From: CAYUWH01 sp964448615 | GTDB lineage: Bacteria > Patescibacteriota > Gracilibacteria > Peribacterales > Peribacteraceae | Assembly (NCBI GenBank): GCA_964448615.1 | Contig: CAYUWH010000004.1 | Span: 1 to 62,488 of the forward strand | Length of the DNA: 62,488 bases | Reading direction: 5' to 3' | Shown here: piece after piece, positions 1 through 8,240 of the stretch | Position numbering within the stretch: the first letter of the stretch is position 1 | How the letters are laid out: every line of letters starts with the position of its first letter | Translations under genes and position numbers: made by a program | Notes under the pieces: model-generated | What the model was told of the DNA's origin: nothing | What the model saw: the letters and a program-made list of their open reading frames with translations, nothing else | Database searches by the model: none

Positions 1-323
1 TTAAAGCGGTACGCGAGCTGGGTTCAAAACGTCGTGAGACAGTTTGGCCTCTATCCTCCATGATCCCATAGAAACGTGAAGGAAGCTGTTCCTAGTACGA
101 GAGGACCGGAATGGACGAACCTCTGGTGTGTCTGTTGTCGCGTCAGCGGCAGTGCAGAGTAGCTATGTTCGGCCGGGATAACCGCTGAAGGCATCTAAGC
201 GGGAAGCCCCTCCTAAGATTGCGTTTCTCCATAAGTCCGCCGGAAGACTACCGGTTAGATCGGTCGCAGGTGTACGCGCAGTAATGCGTTCAGCCGAGCG
301 ATACGAATGGACAATCGAACGTT
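1..323 (+). rRNA. rrl: 23S ribosomal RNA, 3' end (partial)
   Basis: The window opens inside domain VI of the large-subunit rRNA. The sarcin-ricin loop (CCTAGTACGAGAGGACCGGA) is at 92-111, preceded by the conserved GTCGTGAGACAGTT segment and followed by GATAACCGCTGAAGGCATCT. The 3' boundary is placed near 323 by alignment to the usual end of the molecule and is good to about 10 nt. The 5' part lies outside the window. Confidence 0.97.
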
Positions 324-401
324 TTTTCTTTGCTGTTTGCAGCGTACTGTTCATGTGTCATAGAGCGAGCAAGAAATGCTCACAGTGTCTTCTTGAGTAT
401 A

Positions 402-523
402 GAGTCCTGGTGCTTCGAGCGACGGGGTCACACCTGATCCCATACCGAACTCAGCAGTTAAGCCCGTCAGCGCCGATGGTAGTAGGACATGCGTTCTGCA
501 AGAGTAGGCCAGTGCCAGGACTC
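402..523 (+). rRNA. rrf: 5S ribosomal RNA
   Basis: The conserved 5S core (CCCATACCGAACTCAG, then GTTAAGC and GCCGATGGTAGT) lies between complementary ends: GAGTCCTGG at 402-410 pairs with CCAGGACTC at 515-523. This gives the usual length of about 120 nt. It follows the 23S gene by about 80 nt on the same strand, in the standard rRNA order. Confidence 0.96.
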
Positions 524-547
524 TGTACTTAAAACGATCTGTACATT

Positions 548-581
548 AAAAGCCCTTCTTCTTTGAAGAGGGCTTTTTTTG
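548..581 (+). terminator. rRNA operon terminator
   Basis: A GC-rich hairpin (AAAAGCCCTTCTTC against GAAGAGGGCTTTT with one bulged base) is followed by a run of seven T, 25 nt after the 5S gene. The complementary side also ends in TTTT, so it may terminate the convergent gene at 602-907 as well. Confidence 0.85.
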
Positions 582-601
582 TTGTAACAATGTTGGCGCT
601 C

Positions 602-907
602 TTAGCGGTTCTTCTCTTTGGCGTGGCAGAGCGTTTGAATCTGGGCACGACGCCTCAGATTCTTCACGCGTGTTGCGGCACGCTCGCAAGCTGTAAAGGT
701 GCGAGGGGCAACCGTTTCTTTTGCCTTCTTTTCCGTGGAAGCAGCTTTGTGCATTGATTCCTTTGCAGGACCATACACGCTTGCTTCAAAGGCAGAGCCC
801 ATGTTCATGGCGATCATTTCCGCTGAGAGCGTGAGCATCCCAAGTGCGAACATGACTCCCATCAATTGGGTCGAGCGAGAAAGAGATTTGTGTGGTTTGT
901 GTTTCAT
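602..907 (-). CDS. Small basic protein with one hydrophobic segment, unknown function
   Basis: I do not recognise this family. The 101-residue product has a short basic N-terminus, one hydrophobic stretch at about residues 14-36 (signal anchor or poor signal peptide), and an Ala/Lys/Arg-rich tail. A perfect TATAAT lies 6 nt before the ATG, so the transcript would start at or within 1-2 nt of the start codon and be leaderless. The promoter and N-terminal hydrophobicity support a real gene. The lack of recognisable domains keeps confidence moderate. Confidence 0.55.
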   Translation of the reverse strand: MKHKPHKSLSRSTQLMGVMFALGMLTLSAEMIAMNMGSAFEASVYGPAKESMHKAASTEKKAKETVAPRTFTACERAATRVKNLRRRAQIQTLCHAKEKNR

Positions 908-946
908 ATAATTATTATAGCATAAAAGTAGTTTTTATGATAGTAT
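908..946. promoter_or_regulatory. Divergent promoter region
   Basis: On the minus strand TATAAT (complement of 914-919) lies 6 nt before the ATG of the small gene ending at 907. On the plus strand TATGAT/TAGTAT at 936-946 could drive the structured leader and gene at 1064. No strong -35 is seen on either side. Confidence 0.5.
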
Positions 947-994
947 CTTCAGCCCTCAAAAAAGAGGGTAAAACGACGTTTCTTTACATCCCAG

Positions 995-1057
995 CCCCTA
1001 TCCATCTCACTTTCATGCGTTCTCGTGTGAGAACTGGAAGTAAGATGCCATAGGGGT
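995..1057 (+). promoter_or_regulatory. Structured 5' leader that sequesters a possible ribosome site
   Basis: CCCCTAT at 995-1001 pairs with ATAGGGG at 1050-1056. Inside, CATCT pairs with AGATG, and TTCTC pairs with GAGAA around a GTGT loop at 1020-1033. The long interrupted hairpin ends 7 nt before the ATG at 1064, and its 3' strand (AGGGG) is the only purine-rich ribosome-site candidate. Opening the stem could therefore control translation. It matches no riboswitch class that I can name. A smaller hairpin CCCTC-A6-GAGGG precedes it at 953-967. Confidence 0.45.
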
Positions 1058-1063
1058 CATCCC

Positions 1064-1483
1064 ATGAAAATGCGCAGGGTGCGTTGCACTGTTCGCTCCC
1101 GCTATGCGGGAATCGACGAGGAGTCGTCGAAAGAGTCCGATTTCACGATGTCCGATGACAGGTTCTCGATCGTCATCGAGCCGCCAACGAGCCTCGTGAC
1201 GCTGACGGTAGGTTTACAGACCGAGACGGGCACTCTTTCGACGCTGGCTCTTCCGATGACCATTGTTCTGCCATTGGGCAGCGCATCGCAAATCGGGAGT
1301 GTGAGCCTTCCTCTTGTGCCGAACATGGTCCGGATCGTCGGACAGCTGACAGAGGTTGGGCCGGCACGGATGCAGGTCCACATCGTCGAGACTCACGTCT
1401 CGTTCCATGGATTGCAGCTGGTCCATATTCCGCACCTGCTGTGCGATCTCGAGCGGCTCGAGATCGAAATTCAGCCGCTGTAG
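1064..1483 (+). CDS. GC-rich gene of unknown function, beta-rich protein
   Basis: The protein is not recognised. The 139 residues become regular after about residue 29, with alternating hydrophobic residues typical of beta-sheet, no Cys-rich or catalytic motif and no signal peptide. The start could be 1064 (behind the structured leader) or the later ATG at 1148, whose product begins MSDDRFSIVIEPP; I kept 1064 because codon usage is already GC-rich there. A palindromic hairpin at 1503-1526 follows, then the unrecognised gene at 1552. Codon use is more GC-rich than in the glycan genes further on. Confidence 0.6.
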   Translation: MKMRRVRCTVRSRYAGIDEESSKESDFTMSDDRFSIVIEPPTSLVTLTVGLQTETGTLSTLALPMTIVLPLGSASQIGSVSLPLVPNMVRIVGQLTEVGPARMQVHIVETHVSFHGLQLVHIPHLLCDLERLEIEIQPL

Positions 1484-1502
1484 GTCGAGTTCAGCAAATC
1501 TA

Positions 1503-1532
1503 GGCGATTCCCTCCGGGGAATCGCCATCTCT
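1503..1532 (+). terminator. Intercistronic hairpin, first copy of an inverted pair
   Basis: GGCGATTCCC and GGGGAATCGCC form a 10-bp stem with a tiny loop, followed by ATCTCTTT, a weak terminator tail. The 24-nt element at 1503-1526 is the exact reverse complement of the element at 2037-2060, so the gene at 1552-2022 lies between inverted copies of one palindrome. Confidence 0.65.
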
Positions 1533-1551
1533 TTATGAGAAAGGGGAAATT

Positions 1552-2022
1552 ATGTCACGCCACTCGATTGATGGTGTGGTGACGGTGATTCATCTTCAGG
1601 GGGCTCATTCTCAGCAGAGTTTCGCCGGACTCATCGAGTGTCATTATGCAAGCCACTTCGAGTTCGTCATCGCGCGCAACGACCTGGGGGAAACGGCGAT
1701 CACCCTGGTTCAACAGGGAGCCACTCTTCCCTTTATCTTCGCACCCCCGCAACCGGTGGTCTGGGATAAGGCGTTGCCACTGAGCATCTCTGTTCAGAGG
1801 CAGGTCGTGGAATACGAGATGGCGAACAAATGCGTTCAGCACATCATCGCCGTCATGTTGGGCCAGCGACAGCTGGACATCGGTATTGCTGAGGCTGGTG
1901 ACAAGATCATCCTGACGATCAGTGACACGATGGAGAGTCGGGCTCTGCATTCAGCAGAGCTTCAATGGAGCAGCATCCGCTCCGTGAAAATAAAAGCGGC
2001 CATCGATCCCGCTACACCGTGA
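1552..2022 (+). CDS. GC-rich gene of unknown function
   Basis: The 156-residue protein is not recognised. It is predicted soluble, with alternating beta-like segments and no transmembrane segment or signal peptide. The start is well fixed by a strong AAGGGGA ribosome site 4 nt before the ATG, which is unusual here because most neighbours lack such sites. It is flanked by exact inverted hairpins (1503-1526 and 2037-2060). With the gene at 1064 it forms a two-gene unit separate from mgtC, which converges from the other side. It could be an acquired cassette, but no function can be argued from sequence. Confidence 0.65.
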   Translation: MSRHSIDGVVTVIHLQGAHSQQSFAGLIECHYASHFEFVIARNDLGETAITLVQQGATLPFIFAPPQPVVWDKALPLSISVQRQVVEYEMANKCVQHIIAVMLGQRQLDIGIAEAGDKIILTISDTMESRALHSAELQWSSIRSVKIKAAIDPATP

Positions 2023-2036
2023 TGCAAAAAAATCCA

Positions 2037-2067
2037 GGCGATTCCCCGGAGGGAATCGCCGCTTTTT
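2037..2067 (+). terminator. Terminator, second copy of the inverted hairpin
   Basis: GGCGATTCCC and GGGAATCGCC form the stem with a CGGA loop, followed by GCTTTTT. It separates the unit at 1064-2022 from the convergent mgtC. On the minus strand the A-run at 2025-2031 becomes a T-tract, so it may act in both directions. Confidence 0.75.
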
Positions 2068-2071
2068 CGTG

Positions 2072-2554
2072 TTAGCGATGCATCTGCTCTTCCCGTTCAC
2101 GCTGTTCTCTTCGTTCATTGGCCTCCCGTCCGAGTTCATGACTGACAGGATCGAGAACATGGAGAACCGTCACGCCGATGATTGCGCCGAAGAGACCGAT
2201 AAAGTACTGCCCGGCTCCTGCTGCGATGCCAAGACTGGCCACCAGCCATACACTGGCGGCGGTGGTGAGTCCGATCGTCTTTTCTTTATGGTGAAGCACT
2301 GTGCCAGCACCGAGAAAACCAACGCCGGCTATGATGTGCCCGATAATGGTGTTTGTATCGCCGTTCTGAGGTCCAAAGGATTCCTGTGCGAGAATCGTAA
2401 AGATGCAGGCGCTAACGGCAATGAGGATATTCGTGCGCAATCCTGCCGCCGTTCCGCTTCGTGCGCGCTCAAGTCCAATGATAGTGCCGATGACCGCTGC
2501 AAAGAGAATATCAATGGCAGTGTGCCATGGTGTAGTGAGAAGAATGTCTGGCAT
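2072..2554 (-). CDS. mgtC: MgtC/SapB family inner-membrane protein
   Basis: MgtC-family proteins are small multi-pass membrane proteins linked to growth at low magnesium and to modulation of membrane ATPases. This one has the family signature IGLERARSG near the N-terminus, then RTNILIAVSA, GVGFLGAGT and LTTAASVW, with about four membrane segments and a short charged tail. The start at 2554 (product begins MPDILL) is chosen over upstream in-frame codons because AAGGAGA lies 7 nt before it and the family begins there; TATGAT upstream could be the -10. At 160 residues it has the short MgtC domain without the C-terminal ACT-like extension. Confidence 0.92.
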   Translation of the reverse strand: MPDILLTTPWHTAIDILFAAVIGTIIGLERARSGTAAGLRTNILIAVSACIFTILAQESFGPQNGDTNTIIGHIIAGVGFLGAGTVLHHKEKTIGLTTAASVWLVASLGIAAGAGQYFIGLFGAIIGVTVLHVLDPVSHELGREANERREQREREEQMHR

Positions 2555-2636
2555 AGGGTTCTCCTTATCATAGCAGAAAAGGCTGATTAATGCCATACTG
2601 CAGCCTCATGGCTCTCGAGTGCCTTCATTCTTCCTT

Positions 2637-3425
2637 ATGCTTGAACGTCTCCAAAAAATCCTATCGGCCAGAGGAATCGCTTCTCGGCGAAAAGCTGAGG
2701 AATATATTGAACAAGGTCTCGTGAAGGTAAATGGTGTTCGGGCCGAATTAGGCCAAAAAGCTGATCCTGAGACGGATACCATCGAAGTGGATGGCAAAGT
2801 CCTCCAAGCGCGCCAGGAATTGCTCTATTACGTCATGAACAAGCCCGAGGGCGTACTGACCAGCAATGTCTCGCGCGAAGGCGGCACAATCAATCCAAAA
2901 CGTCGTGGCGAGAAGAAGGGGACAAAGAGCGTGGCACCGGAACGCATGTATCCCACGATTCGCGATCTTCTTCCGGAAGAACTCAAAGGAAAACTCTTTC
3001 CGGTCGGCCGACTCGACAAAGACAGCACGGGATTATTGTTACTGACCAACGATGGCGTTGTCGCATTTCGTCTGACGCATCCAAAGTTCGATCATGAAAA
3101 GGAATACGAAGTGATCGTGCACAAACCTCTCGAACATCAAGATAAAATCTCCATGGAAGACGGCATGATAATTTTAGGGAGTCAGACCAAGCCTGCCACC
3201 GTGCGCTTTGTGACGAAGGATACATTTTGCATTGCATTGAGCGAAGGAAAAAATCGGCAAATCCGTCGCATGTGTGAAAAGCTTGGATACCAAGTAAAAA
3301 GCTTGAAGCGCATTCGTATCGTCACGCTCACGGATACTGCGTTGAAGTCTGGCGAAATCCGTGCGCTGAAGAAAGAAGAAACCACTGCCCTTCTTGCAGC
3401 GCTTGGGCTATCATCGAAGCCATGA
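2637..3425 (+). CDS. RsuA/RluB-type pseudouridine synthase
   Basis: The enzyme would convert a uridine in 16S or 23S rRNA to pseudouridine. An N-terminal S4 RNA-binding domain (ERLQKIL, IASRRKAEE) is followed by the synthase domain with the catalytic-Asp motif VGRLDKDSTGLL and the C-terminal NRQIRRMCEKLG signature. A basic insert at about residues 85-100 (KRRGEKKG) is longer than usual. The ATG at 2637 gives the normal N-terminus; a GTG at 2619 would add six residues. No ribosome site is visible. It overlaps the downstream nuclease by 4 bp (ATGA). RluB and RsuA cannot be separated from sequence alone. Confidence 0.9.
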   Translation: MLERLQKILSARGIASRRKAEEYIEQGLVKVNGVRAELGQKADPETDTIEVDGKVLQARQELLYYVMNKPEGVLTSNVSREGGTINPKRRGEKKGTKSVAPERMYPTIRDLLPEELKGKLFPVGRLDKDSTGLLLLTNDGVVAFRLTHPKFDHEKEYEVIVHKPLEHQDKISMEDGMIILGSQTKPATVRFVTKDTFCIALSEGKNRQIRRMCEKLGYQVKSLKRIRIVTLTDTALKSGEIRALKKEETTALLAALGLSSKP

Positions 3426-4819
3426 AGTTCATTTCTCATGGAGCAGCACAGGAAGTCACGGGCACGTGTCACGAATTGCAGGTTAACGGAAAGAGAATTC
3501 TTCTCGATTGCGGTCTGTTTCAAGGAAAGCGCAAAGAGTCGGCGGTGAAAAATGCGACATTCACCTTCGATCCCTCCAAAGACATTGATGCGGTTGTGCT
3601 CAGTCATGCCCACATGGATCACTCCGGACGTATTCCGTTGCTCTGGAAAAAAGGGTACCGCGGGCCGGTGCACTGCACGTTCGCCACGAAAGATTTGGCG
3701 GCGGTGATGATGATGGATGCCGGATATATTCAAGAGAAAGACGAAGATTTTTTCCATCGGCATCTCAAGAACTCCATGATCAAATCTGAGGGGCCGCTTT
3801 ATACACAGAAAGACGCGGAATCCGCCGAAAGTCTCCTCCAGGGCAAAAATTACAATGAGTGGTTTCAGGTAGTAGAGGGTGTGCGTGTCATGTTCCTGGA
3901 GGCGGGACATATTCTCGGTGCGGCGATGCTCGTGATCGAAGTGACGGAGAACGGCACGAAGCGCATGATCGGGTTCAGTGCGGATCTCGGACGATCGCAT
4001 CTGCCTATTATCCGTGATCCTGCGGCGATGCCGCCGGTCGAGGTGTTGATCTGCGAAAGTACTTACGGCAATCGTGCGCACAGCGAAATTGAGCAAGCAA
4101 GAGTGGGGCTAAAAGATGCTGTCCTCCGCACCGCCGCACGCGGTGGAAAAGTGATCATTCCCGCCTTCTCCCTCGAGCGCACGCAAGAGATTGTGTACGA
4201 TTTGCACCTGCTCTGGGATGCCAAGGAAATTCCGGCATTGCCGATTATCATCGACTCACCGCTGGCTTCCAAAATCACCGGCGTCTTCATGCAGCATCCG
4301 GAGTGTTATGACCAAGAGATGTACACCGAATTTTTGGCGCGCGCCCACAATCCGTTCCAGTTCTCGCTCGTGCGGTATACGGATAGCGTCGACGAGAGCA
4401 AGGCACTTAACAGTACGGCGGGCCCGATGGTGATCATGGCCGGATCCGGCATGTGCGAGGCGGGGCGCATCCGTCACCATCTGAAGAACGAGCTGGAAGA
4501 TCCACGCAATACCGTATTGGCGGTAGGCTTCATGGCGGCCGATACCTTGGGTGCAAAAATCGTGGATCCGACGATCAGTGCGGTGAAAATATTCGATGAA
4601 GTTCTCCAGAAAAAAGCGGAAATCATCTACATTGATGCGTATTCCGGCCATGCCGACATGCATGATCTTGATGCGTATCTCAAAGCTATTCCAGGATTGA
4701 AAAAGGTATTGCTCGTGCACGGAGAATTGACGCAAATGGAACCGTTTGCGCAGCGCATCCGAACGTTTGGCCCCATCGAAGTGATTCTCCCGGAGCGGGA
4801 AGCGGTATGGGAGATCTAA
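3422..4819 (+). CDS. Metallo-beta-lactamase/beta-CASP ribonuclease (CPSF/YSH1 type)
   Basis: This 465-residue protein belongs to the CPSF73-like branch of zinc-dependent RNA nucleases that cleave or trim RNA. Motif 2 is SHAHMDHSGR. The other metal ligands fall in EAGHILGAA and SADLGR, and the beta-CASP motifs include CESTYGNR, PAFSLERTQE, MAGSGMCEAGR and SGHADMHDL. There is no N-terminal KH domain. It is translationally coupled to the pseudouridine synthase by a 4-bp overlap, suggesting a joint RNA-processing role. Similar stand-alone genes are widespread in bacteria and archaea. Confidence 0.92.
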   Translation: MKFISHGAAQEVTGTCHELQVNGKRILLDCGLFQGKRKESAVKNATFTFDPSKDIDAVVLSHAHMDHSGRIPLLWKKGYRGPVHCTFATKDLAAVMMMDAGYIQEKDEDFFHRHLKNSMIKSEGPLYTQKDAESAESLLQGKNYNEWFQVVEGVRVMFLEAGHILGAAMLVIEVTENGTKRMIGFSADLGRSHLPIIRDPAAMPPVEVLICESTYGNRAHSEIEQARVGLKDAVLRTAARGGKVIIPAFSLERTQEIVYDLHLLWDAKEIPALPIIIDSPLASKITGVFMQHPECYDQEMYTEFLARAHNPFQFSLVRYTDSVDESKALNSTAGPMVIMAGSGMCEAGRIRHHLKNELEDPRNTVLAVGFMAADTLGAKIVDPTISAVKIFDEVLQKKAEIIYIDAYSGHADMHDLDAYLKAIPGLKKVLLVHGELTQMEPFAQRIRTFGPIEVILPEREAVWEI

Positions 4820-4840
4820 TGCGGCCACTTCTCTTGCCTC

Positions 4841-5605
4841 ATGGACATTGCTCTCCATCAAGAACTGGCTGCCCTTAAGCAGAAATTGGCACGCATAGAA
4901 CGTAGCAAGAGCTGGAGATACACGAAGCCGTTTCGATGGTTAGGCCGCGTGTGCAGAGAGATGGGTAAGCCGCGCCAGGCAGTGCATAGTATGGCGCAAG
5001 CGAAAGAAGACGATATGGTGCGGTCGATGCTCCCGGTGGATGCGCCGTGCTTTTTAGTGGAAGTGGGAGCGCATAATGGCCTCCATCTTTCGAATTCTTT
5101 TTCTTTCATCGCACAGGGATGGAAGGCTATTCTCATCGAGCCGCATCCGTTGCTGTTTGAGCAGCTACAGCAGCGCTATGCGGACAATGCCAACATACAT
5201 TGCGTACGAAAAGCCTGCGCCGAGAGTGCGGGTATTCGGCCTCTGTATTTACCGAAAGAAGAGCATTTGGGCACGAGTACGTTATGCACAGATGACACTC
5301 CTTGGTTTAAGGCCATCCGCTCCGACGATGCTATTCCTGTGGAAGTGGATACGCTCACAGCTATTCTGACGGAGCAGGAATGTCCTCACGACTTTTCCCT
5401 TTTACTCATCGATGCCGAAGGCATGGATTATGAAGTATTGCTTGGTCTGGATAGCATGCGCTTTCGTCCTCGTGTTATCGTGACCGAAGAATGCATGTGG
5501 AATGCGGAAAAGCACAACGCGAAATATGAGCTTCTGACTAAACGCGGCTACCGTTTGGAGCACAAAGCCGGTTGCAACACTATCTGGCGCAAGGCGGGTG
5601 TTTGA
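4841..5605 (+). CDS. FkbM-family methyltransferase with N-terminal coil
   Basis: An SAM-dependent methyltransferase of the FkbM type, commonly used to O-methylate sugars of surface glycans. The SAM motif VEVGAHNG is near residue 74, followed by IEPHP and the FkbM-typical LLIDAEGMDYEVL. The first 40 residues form a short coiled coil ending in SKSWRYTKPFRWLG, a motif shared with the C-terminus of the methyltransferase at 7154-8179. It precedes the polysaccharide exporter genes on the same strand. No ribosome site precedes the ATG. Confidence 0.88.
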   Translation: MDIALHQELAALKQKLARIERSKSWRYTKPFRWLGRVCREMGKPRQAVHSMAQAKEDDMVRSMLPVDAPCFLVEVGAHNGLHLSNSFSFIAQGWKAILIEPHPLLFEQLQQRYADNANIHCVRKACAESAGIRPLYLPKEEHLGTSTLCTDDTPWFKAIRSDDAIPVEVDTLTAILTEQECPHDFSLLLIDAEGMDYEVLLGLDSMRFRPRVIVTEECMWNAEKHNAKYELLTKRGYRLEHKAGCNTIWRKAGV

Positions 5606-5644
5606 AGCGACAGCAATGAGATTCGTTGATAAGCTGCGTGGGCC

Positions 5645-6472
5645 GTGCAATCGTTTTCTTCCTATTGGCAAGTTGTGAGTATTGTTCTGGCGTTCGGCTG
5701 GAGCGATTTTTTGCAGAAATACAGAGGGTCATTTTTCGGCTACCTGTGGTCGTTCATGAATCCTTTGCTGCAATTTATCGTGATCTTTCATGTTTTCCAT
5801 CCGATTCTTGGTCAGGAAATGCCTTCGTATCCGCTGTATTTATTTCTCGGGCTGATTCTGTGGGAGTATTTCTCCATCGCCACAAGCGCTCTCATCGCGG
5901 TCCCGCAAAAAAAATTGCCTATTCTCCAAAAACGGAAGGTATGGCCACCCCTTTTCCTGCTTGCCTCGGCATGGACCAGTCTTATGATTTTTTGTACGAG
6001 GTTTATGCTGTTTCTTCTATTCGCGCTCATGCTCGGTATGCCGCTTTCACACGGGGCATTCTGGTATCTGCCGGTGATGATTCTGCAAATGGTTCTCCTT
6101 ACGCTCGGCGTAGGCTCTTTTTTAAGTGCGTTCTCCTTGAGATTTAAAGATATTCCGCATTTGTGGACCGTGACGCTCCAAATTCTCTTTTGGCTTACGC
6201 CCGTTGTATATGCCCCTTTTAGAACGGGGGATATTCTGCAGGAAATCAGTAAAGTTTCTCCCTCCACTTTTTCGAGTGTTCTCACGTCATTCATGAACAT
6301 GCAGCCCCTCTCCATTCTTCTTTTTGATGCACGTCGCGCGTTCGGTCTCTTGCCCATGGCTCCACCTTCTTTGTTTCATATTCTGCTCTTCACCGTCGCA
6401 TGTGCGATCGTATGCTGGGCGGGAATGGCGTTATACGCGCGCCGCAGTACCTATTTTCTCCAAGAATATTGA
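5645..6472 (+). CDS. ABC-2 type polysaccharide export permease (Wzm/TagG/KpsM-like)
   Basis: The membrane subunit of an exporter that moves lipid-linked glycans across the cytoplasmic membrane. About six transmembrane helices are visible, with the ABC-2 permease features FGYLWSFMNPLLQ near the N-terminus and SLRFKDIPHLW in the conserved central loop. The start is GTG at 5645, the first start codon after in-frame stops. Its ATPase partner follows 3 bp later, so the two form an obligate pair. The 275-residue length is normal. Confidence 0.9.
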   Translation: MQSFSSYWQVVSIVLAFGWSDFLQKYRGSFFGYLWSFMNPLLQFIVIFHVFHPILGQEMPSYPLYLFLGLILWEYFSIATSALIAVPQKKLPILQKRKVWPPLFLLASAWTSLMIFCTRFMLFLLFALMLGMPLSHGAFWYLPVMILQMVLLTLGVGSFLSAFSLRFKDIPHLWTVTLQILFWLTPVVYAPFRTGDILQEISKVSPSTFSSVLTSFMNMQPLSILLFDARRAFGLLPMAPPSLFHILLFTVACAIVCWAGMALYARRSTYFLQEY

Positions 6473-6475
6473 TCC

Positions 6476-7177
6476 ATGGACGCCTTGTTGTCCGCAACCG
6501 GCATCTATAAATCCTTCACGTATCATACGTCGCATTCATTGCTTCAAGATACGCTTCTCCGGCGTCCAGTTCATGCGCGGAAACAGAGGCTGGATGTACT
6601 GTGTGATGCTACGCTCAACATACAAAAAGGAGAGTGGGTCGGAATCTATGGTCCAAACGGATCCGGCAAGACAACATTCCTTCGTATCCTTGCGGGCTTA
6701 CTGCCGCCCGATGCCGGTACGGTCTCTTGTCATGGGTCGATGTCGCTTTTTCTTGGGCTTGGTTCCGGGTTCAATGTCGAACTTGCCGCCGACAAAAATA
6801 TCTACTTTGAGGGATTGTTGCACGGTCTTTCCTCGCGGCAGATCCGTTCCTTTACGGATCGCATCGTGGCATTCGCCGGTTTAGATGCGCATCGGCAGAT
6901 GCCGCTGAAGTATTACTCGCAAGGGATGTTGTTACGTCTTGCCTATGCCGTCGCAGCGCAGGCCGATAGCGATTTGTATCTCTTCGATGAGCTCTTAGCC
7001 GTCGGTGATGCGGCATTTCAACAGCATTGCCATGCTCATTTGAAGAGCATGCGCACGGAAGGTAAAACCGTCGTGCTGGTCAGTCACTCGTTGCCGCAAC
7101 TTCGGATGTTTTGCGATCGCATCGTCACCGTACGCGAAGGGCGGATCATTCCTTTAGAGCTTGCTGTCCCTCAATAA
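6476..7177 (+). CDS. ABC transporter ATPase for polysaccharide export (Wzt/TagH/KpsT-like)
   Basis: The nucleotide-binding subunit that powers the permease encoded just upstream. Walker A is GPNGSGKTT, the signature region is KYYSQGMLLRLAYA (the export-subfamily form of LSGGQ), Walker B is YLFDELLAVGD and the switch His is in LVSHS. There is no C-terminal carbohydrate-binding domain, so it resembles KpsT/TagH more than the extended O-antigen Wzt. Its 3' end overlaps the convergent methyltransferase by 24 bp. Confidence 0.92.
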   Translation: MDALLSATGIYKSFTYHTSHSLLQDTLLRRPVHARKQRLDVLCDATLNIQKGEWVGIYGPNGSGKTTFLRILAGLLPPDAGTVSCHGSMSLFLGLGSGFNVELAADKNIYFEGLLHGLSSRQIRSFTDRIVAFAGLDAHRQMPLKYYSQGMLLRLAYAVAAQADSDLYLFDELLAVGDAAFQQHCHAHLKSMRTEGKTVVLVSHSLPQLRMFCDRIVTVREGRIIPLELAVPQ

Positions 7178-8179
7178 GTTCTGGATGAATGATCCCATGG
7201 TTCTGAGTGGGGAAGTAATGCGCCAGCTTTTACTTTGAAGCATGCGATGGGCAATGTGTTGATAGTGTTCCAGTTCTGCAATGCGCACCGCTGCGCGCCG
7301 TCTCTCGTCATCAAGTGCTTGCTGCGCGAACGTATTCTTGAGCGCGAGTCTCGCATTCTCCTCGCGCAGTTCTTGAATGAGCCTGTGCATATCCTGCCAT
7401 GCAATGGAGAGTCGTATGCGATCCGCTTCGATTCCTTGCATATGACGCAAAAGGGGAGGAGTTGGCTGCAGATCATGCAGTAATGCCGCCAACTTCGGGC
7501 AACGTTCAAGTCGTGCTGCGGATGTCAAAATGCCGGTTCCGTGGATACCGGGAAGAGAAAGAAAGACAAGACGATGCTTGGAAGAAGCCAAAAAATCCTC
7601 CACGGCAGTCAGGACGCCATTCTTTTTTCCTCCCTCCTTTTGTGCATGGATCGTTTGATTCTGAAAACCTCCTTGTACCAACTCAGCCTGTTCCGGCAGC
7701 ATGCCAAGTCGCGCGGAGGGTTGTCGCTCCGCTTCGGGGATTGTTTCAGGTTGGTGATACATATCGCGCCGTCCATACGGCCAATCGGTGTCGTGCAGCA
7801 GGATCAGGGGCAGATCCTGCCCGCTATGGATTTCCTCAAGGAGGATCAGTTCATGCAAAACCGTATACCAGTTATGATCGCCATCGATAAAGACTGCGTC
7901 GCACGTTCCTATCTTACTGAGCACATTCAAGCTCAGGTCTTTATGAAGATGAAAACATGAAGGAAGATCCGTTGATTGATATTGTGGCGCCGGATCAATC
8001 ACATGCACGGTGCAGTCTTTGGTTTCACAGTACGCAATAAGTTCCGCCGTGAGATGTCCATGATCTGATCCGATCTCGACGATCGTGCGCGCATCCGTCG
8101 CTTCCAAGAGAGGGAGGAGAAGGGGCTGCCACAACCGCGCCATGGTTCCAGTAGTGGTGTGATCTGCAAAAGGAAGCAT
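7154..8179 (-). CDS. Class I SAM-dependent methyltransferase with C-terminal coil
   Basis: A Rossmann methyltransferase domain covers the first half: IVEIGSDHGHLT is the SAM-binding loop, then VIDPAP and DAVFIDGDHNW, close to families that act on sugars in glycan clusters. The C-terminal third is a long coil ending in SKSWRITSPLRTMG, the motif found at the N-terminus of the FkbM protein. I use the start at 8179 because TATACT lies 7 nt before it. The longer form starting at 8242 would overlap the divergent sulfotransferase start codon, within a shared CCATGG. Confidence 0.8.
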   Translation of the reverse strand: MLPFADHTTTGTMARLWQPLLLPLLEATDARTIVEIGSDHGHLTAELIAYCETKDCTVHVIDPAPQYQSTDLPSCFHLHKDLSLNVLSKIGTCDAVFIDGDHNWYTVLHELILLEEIHSGQDLPLILLHDTDWPYGRRDMYHQPETIPEAERQPSARLGMLPEQAELVQGGFQNQTIHAQKEGGKKNGVLTAVEDFLASSKHRLVFLSLPGIHGTGILTSAARLERCPKLAALLHDLQPTPPLLRHMQGIEADRIRLSIAWQDMHRLIQELREENARLALKNTFAQQALDDERRRAAVRIAELEHYQHIAHRMLQSKSWRITSPLRTMGSFIQNLLRDSKL

Positions 8180-8240
8180 ATCCCGAAGTATAGCGCTTGC
8201 GCAGTTGTGTGTTGCAATCGTTTCTGGCAGGGTTGTTGCC

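Noticed and set aside
2619..2636. GTG start for the pseudouridine synthase
   Set aside because: The S4-domain proteins start at MLERLQKIL (2637); the upstream GTG adds six non-conserved residues.
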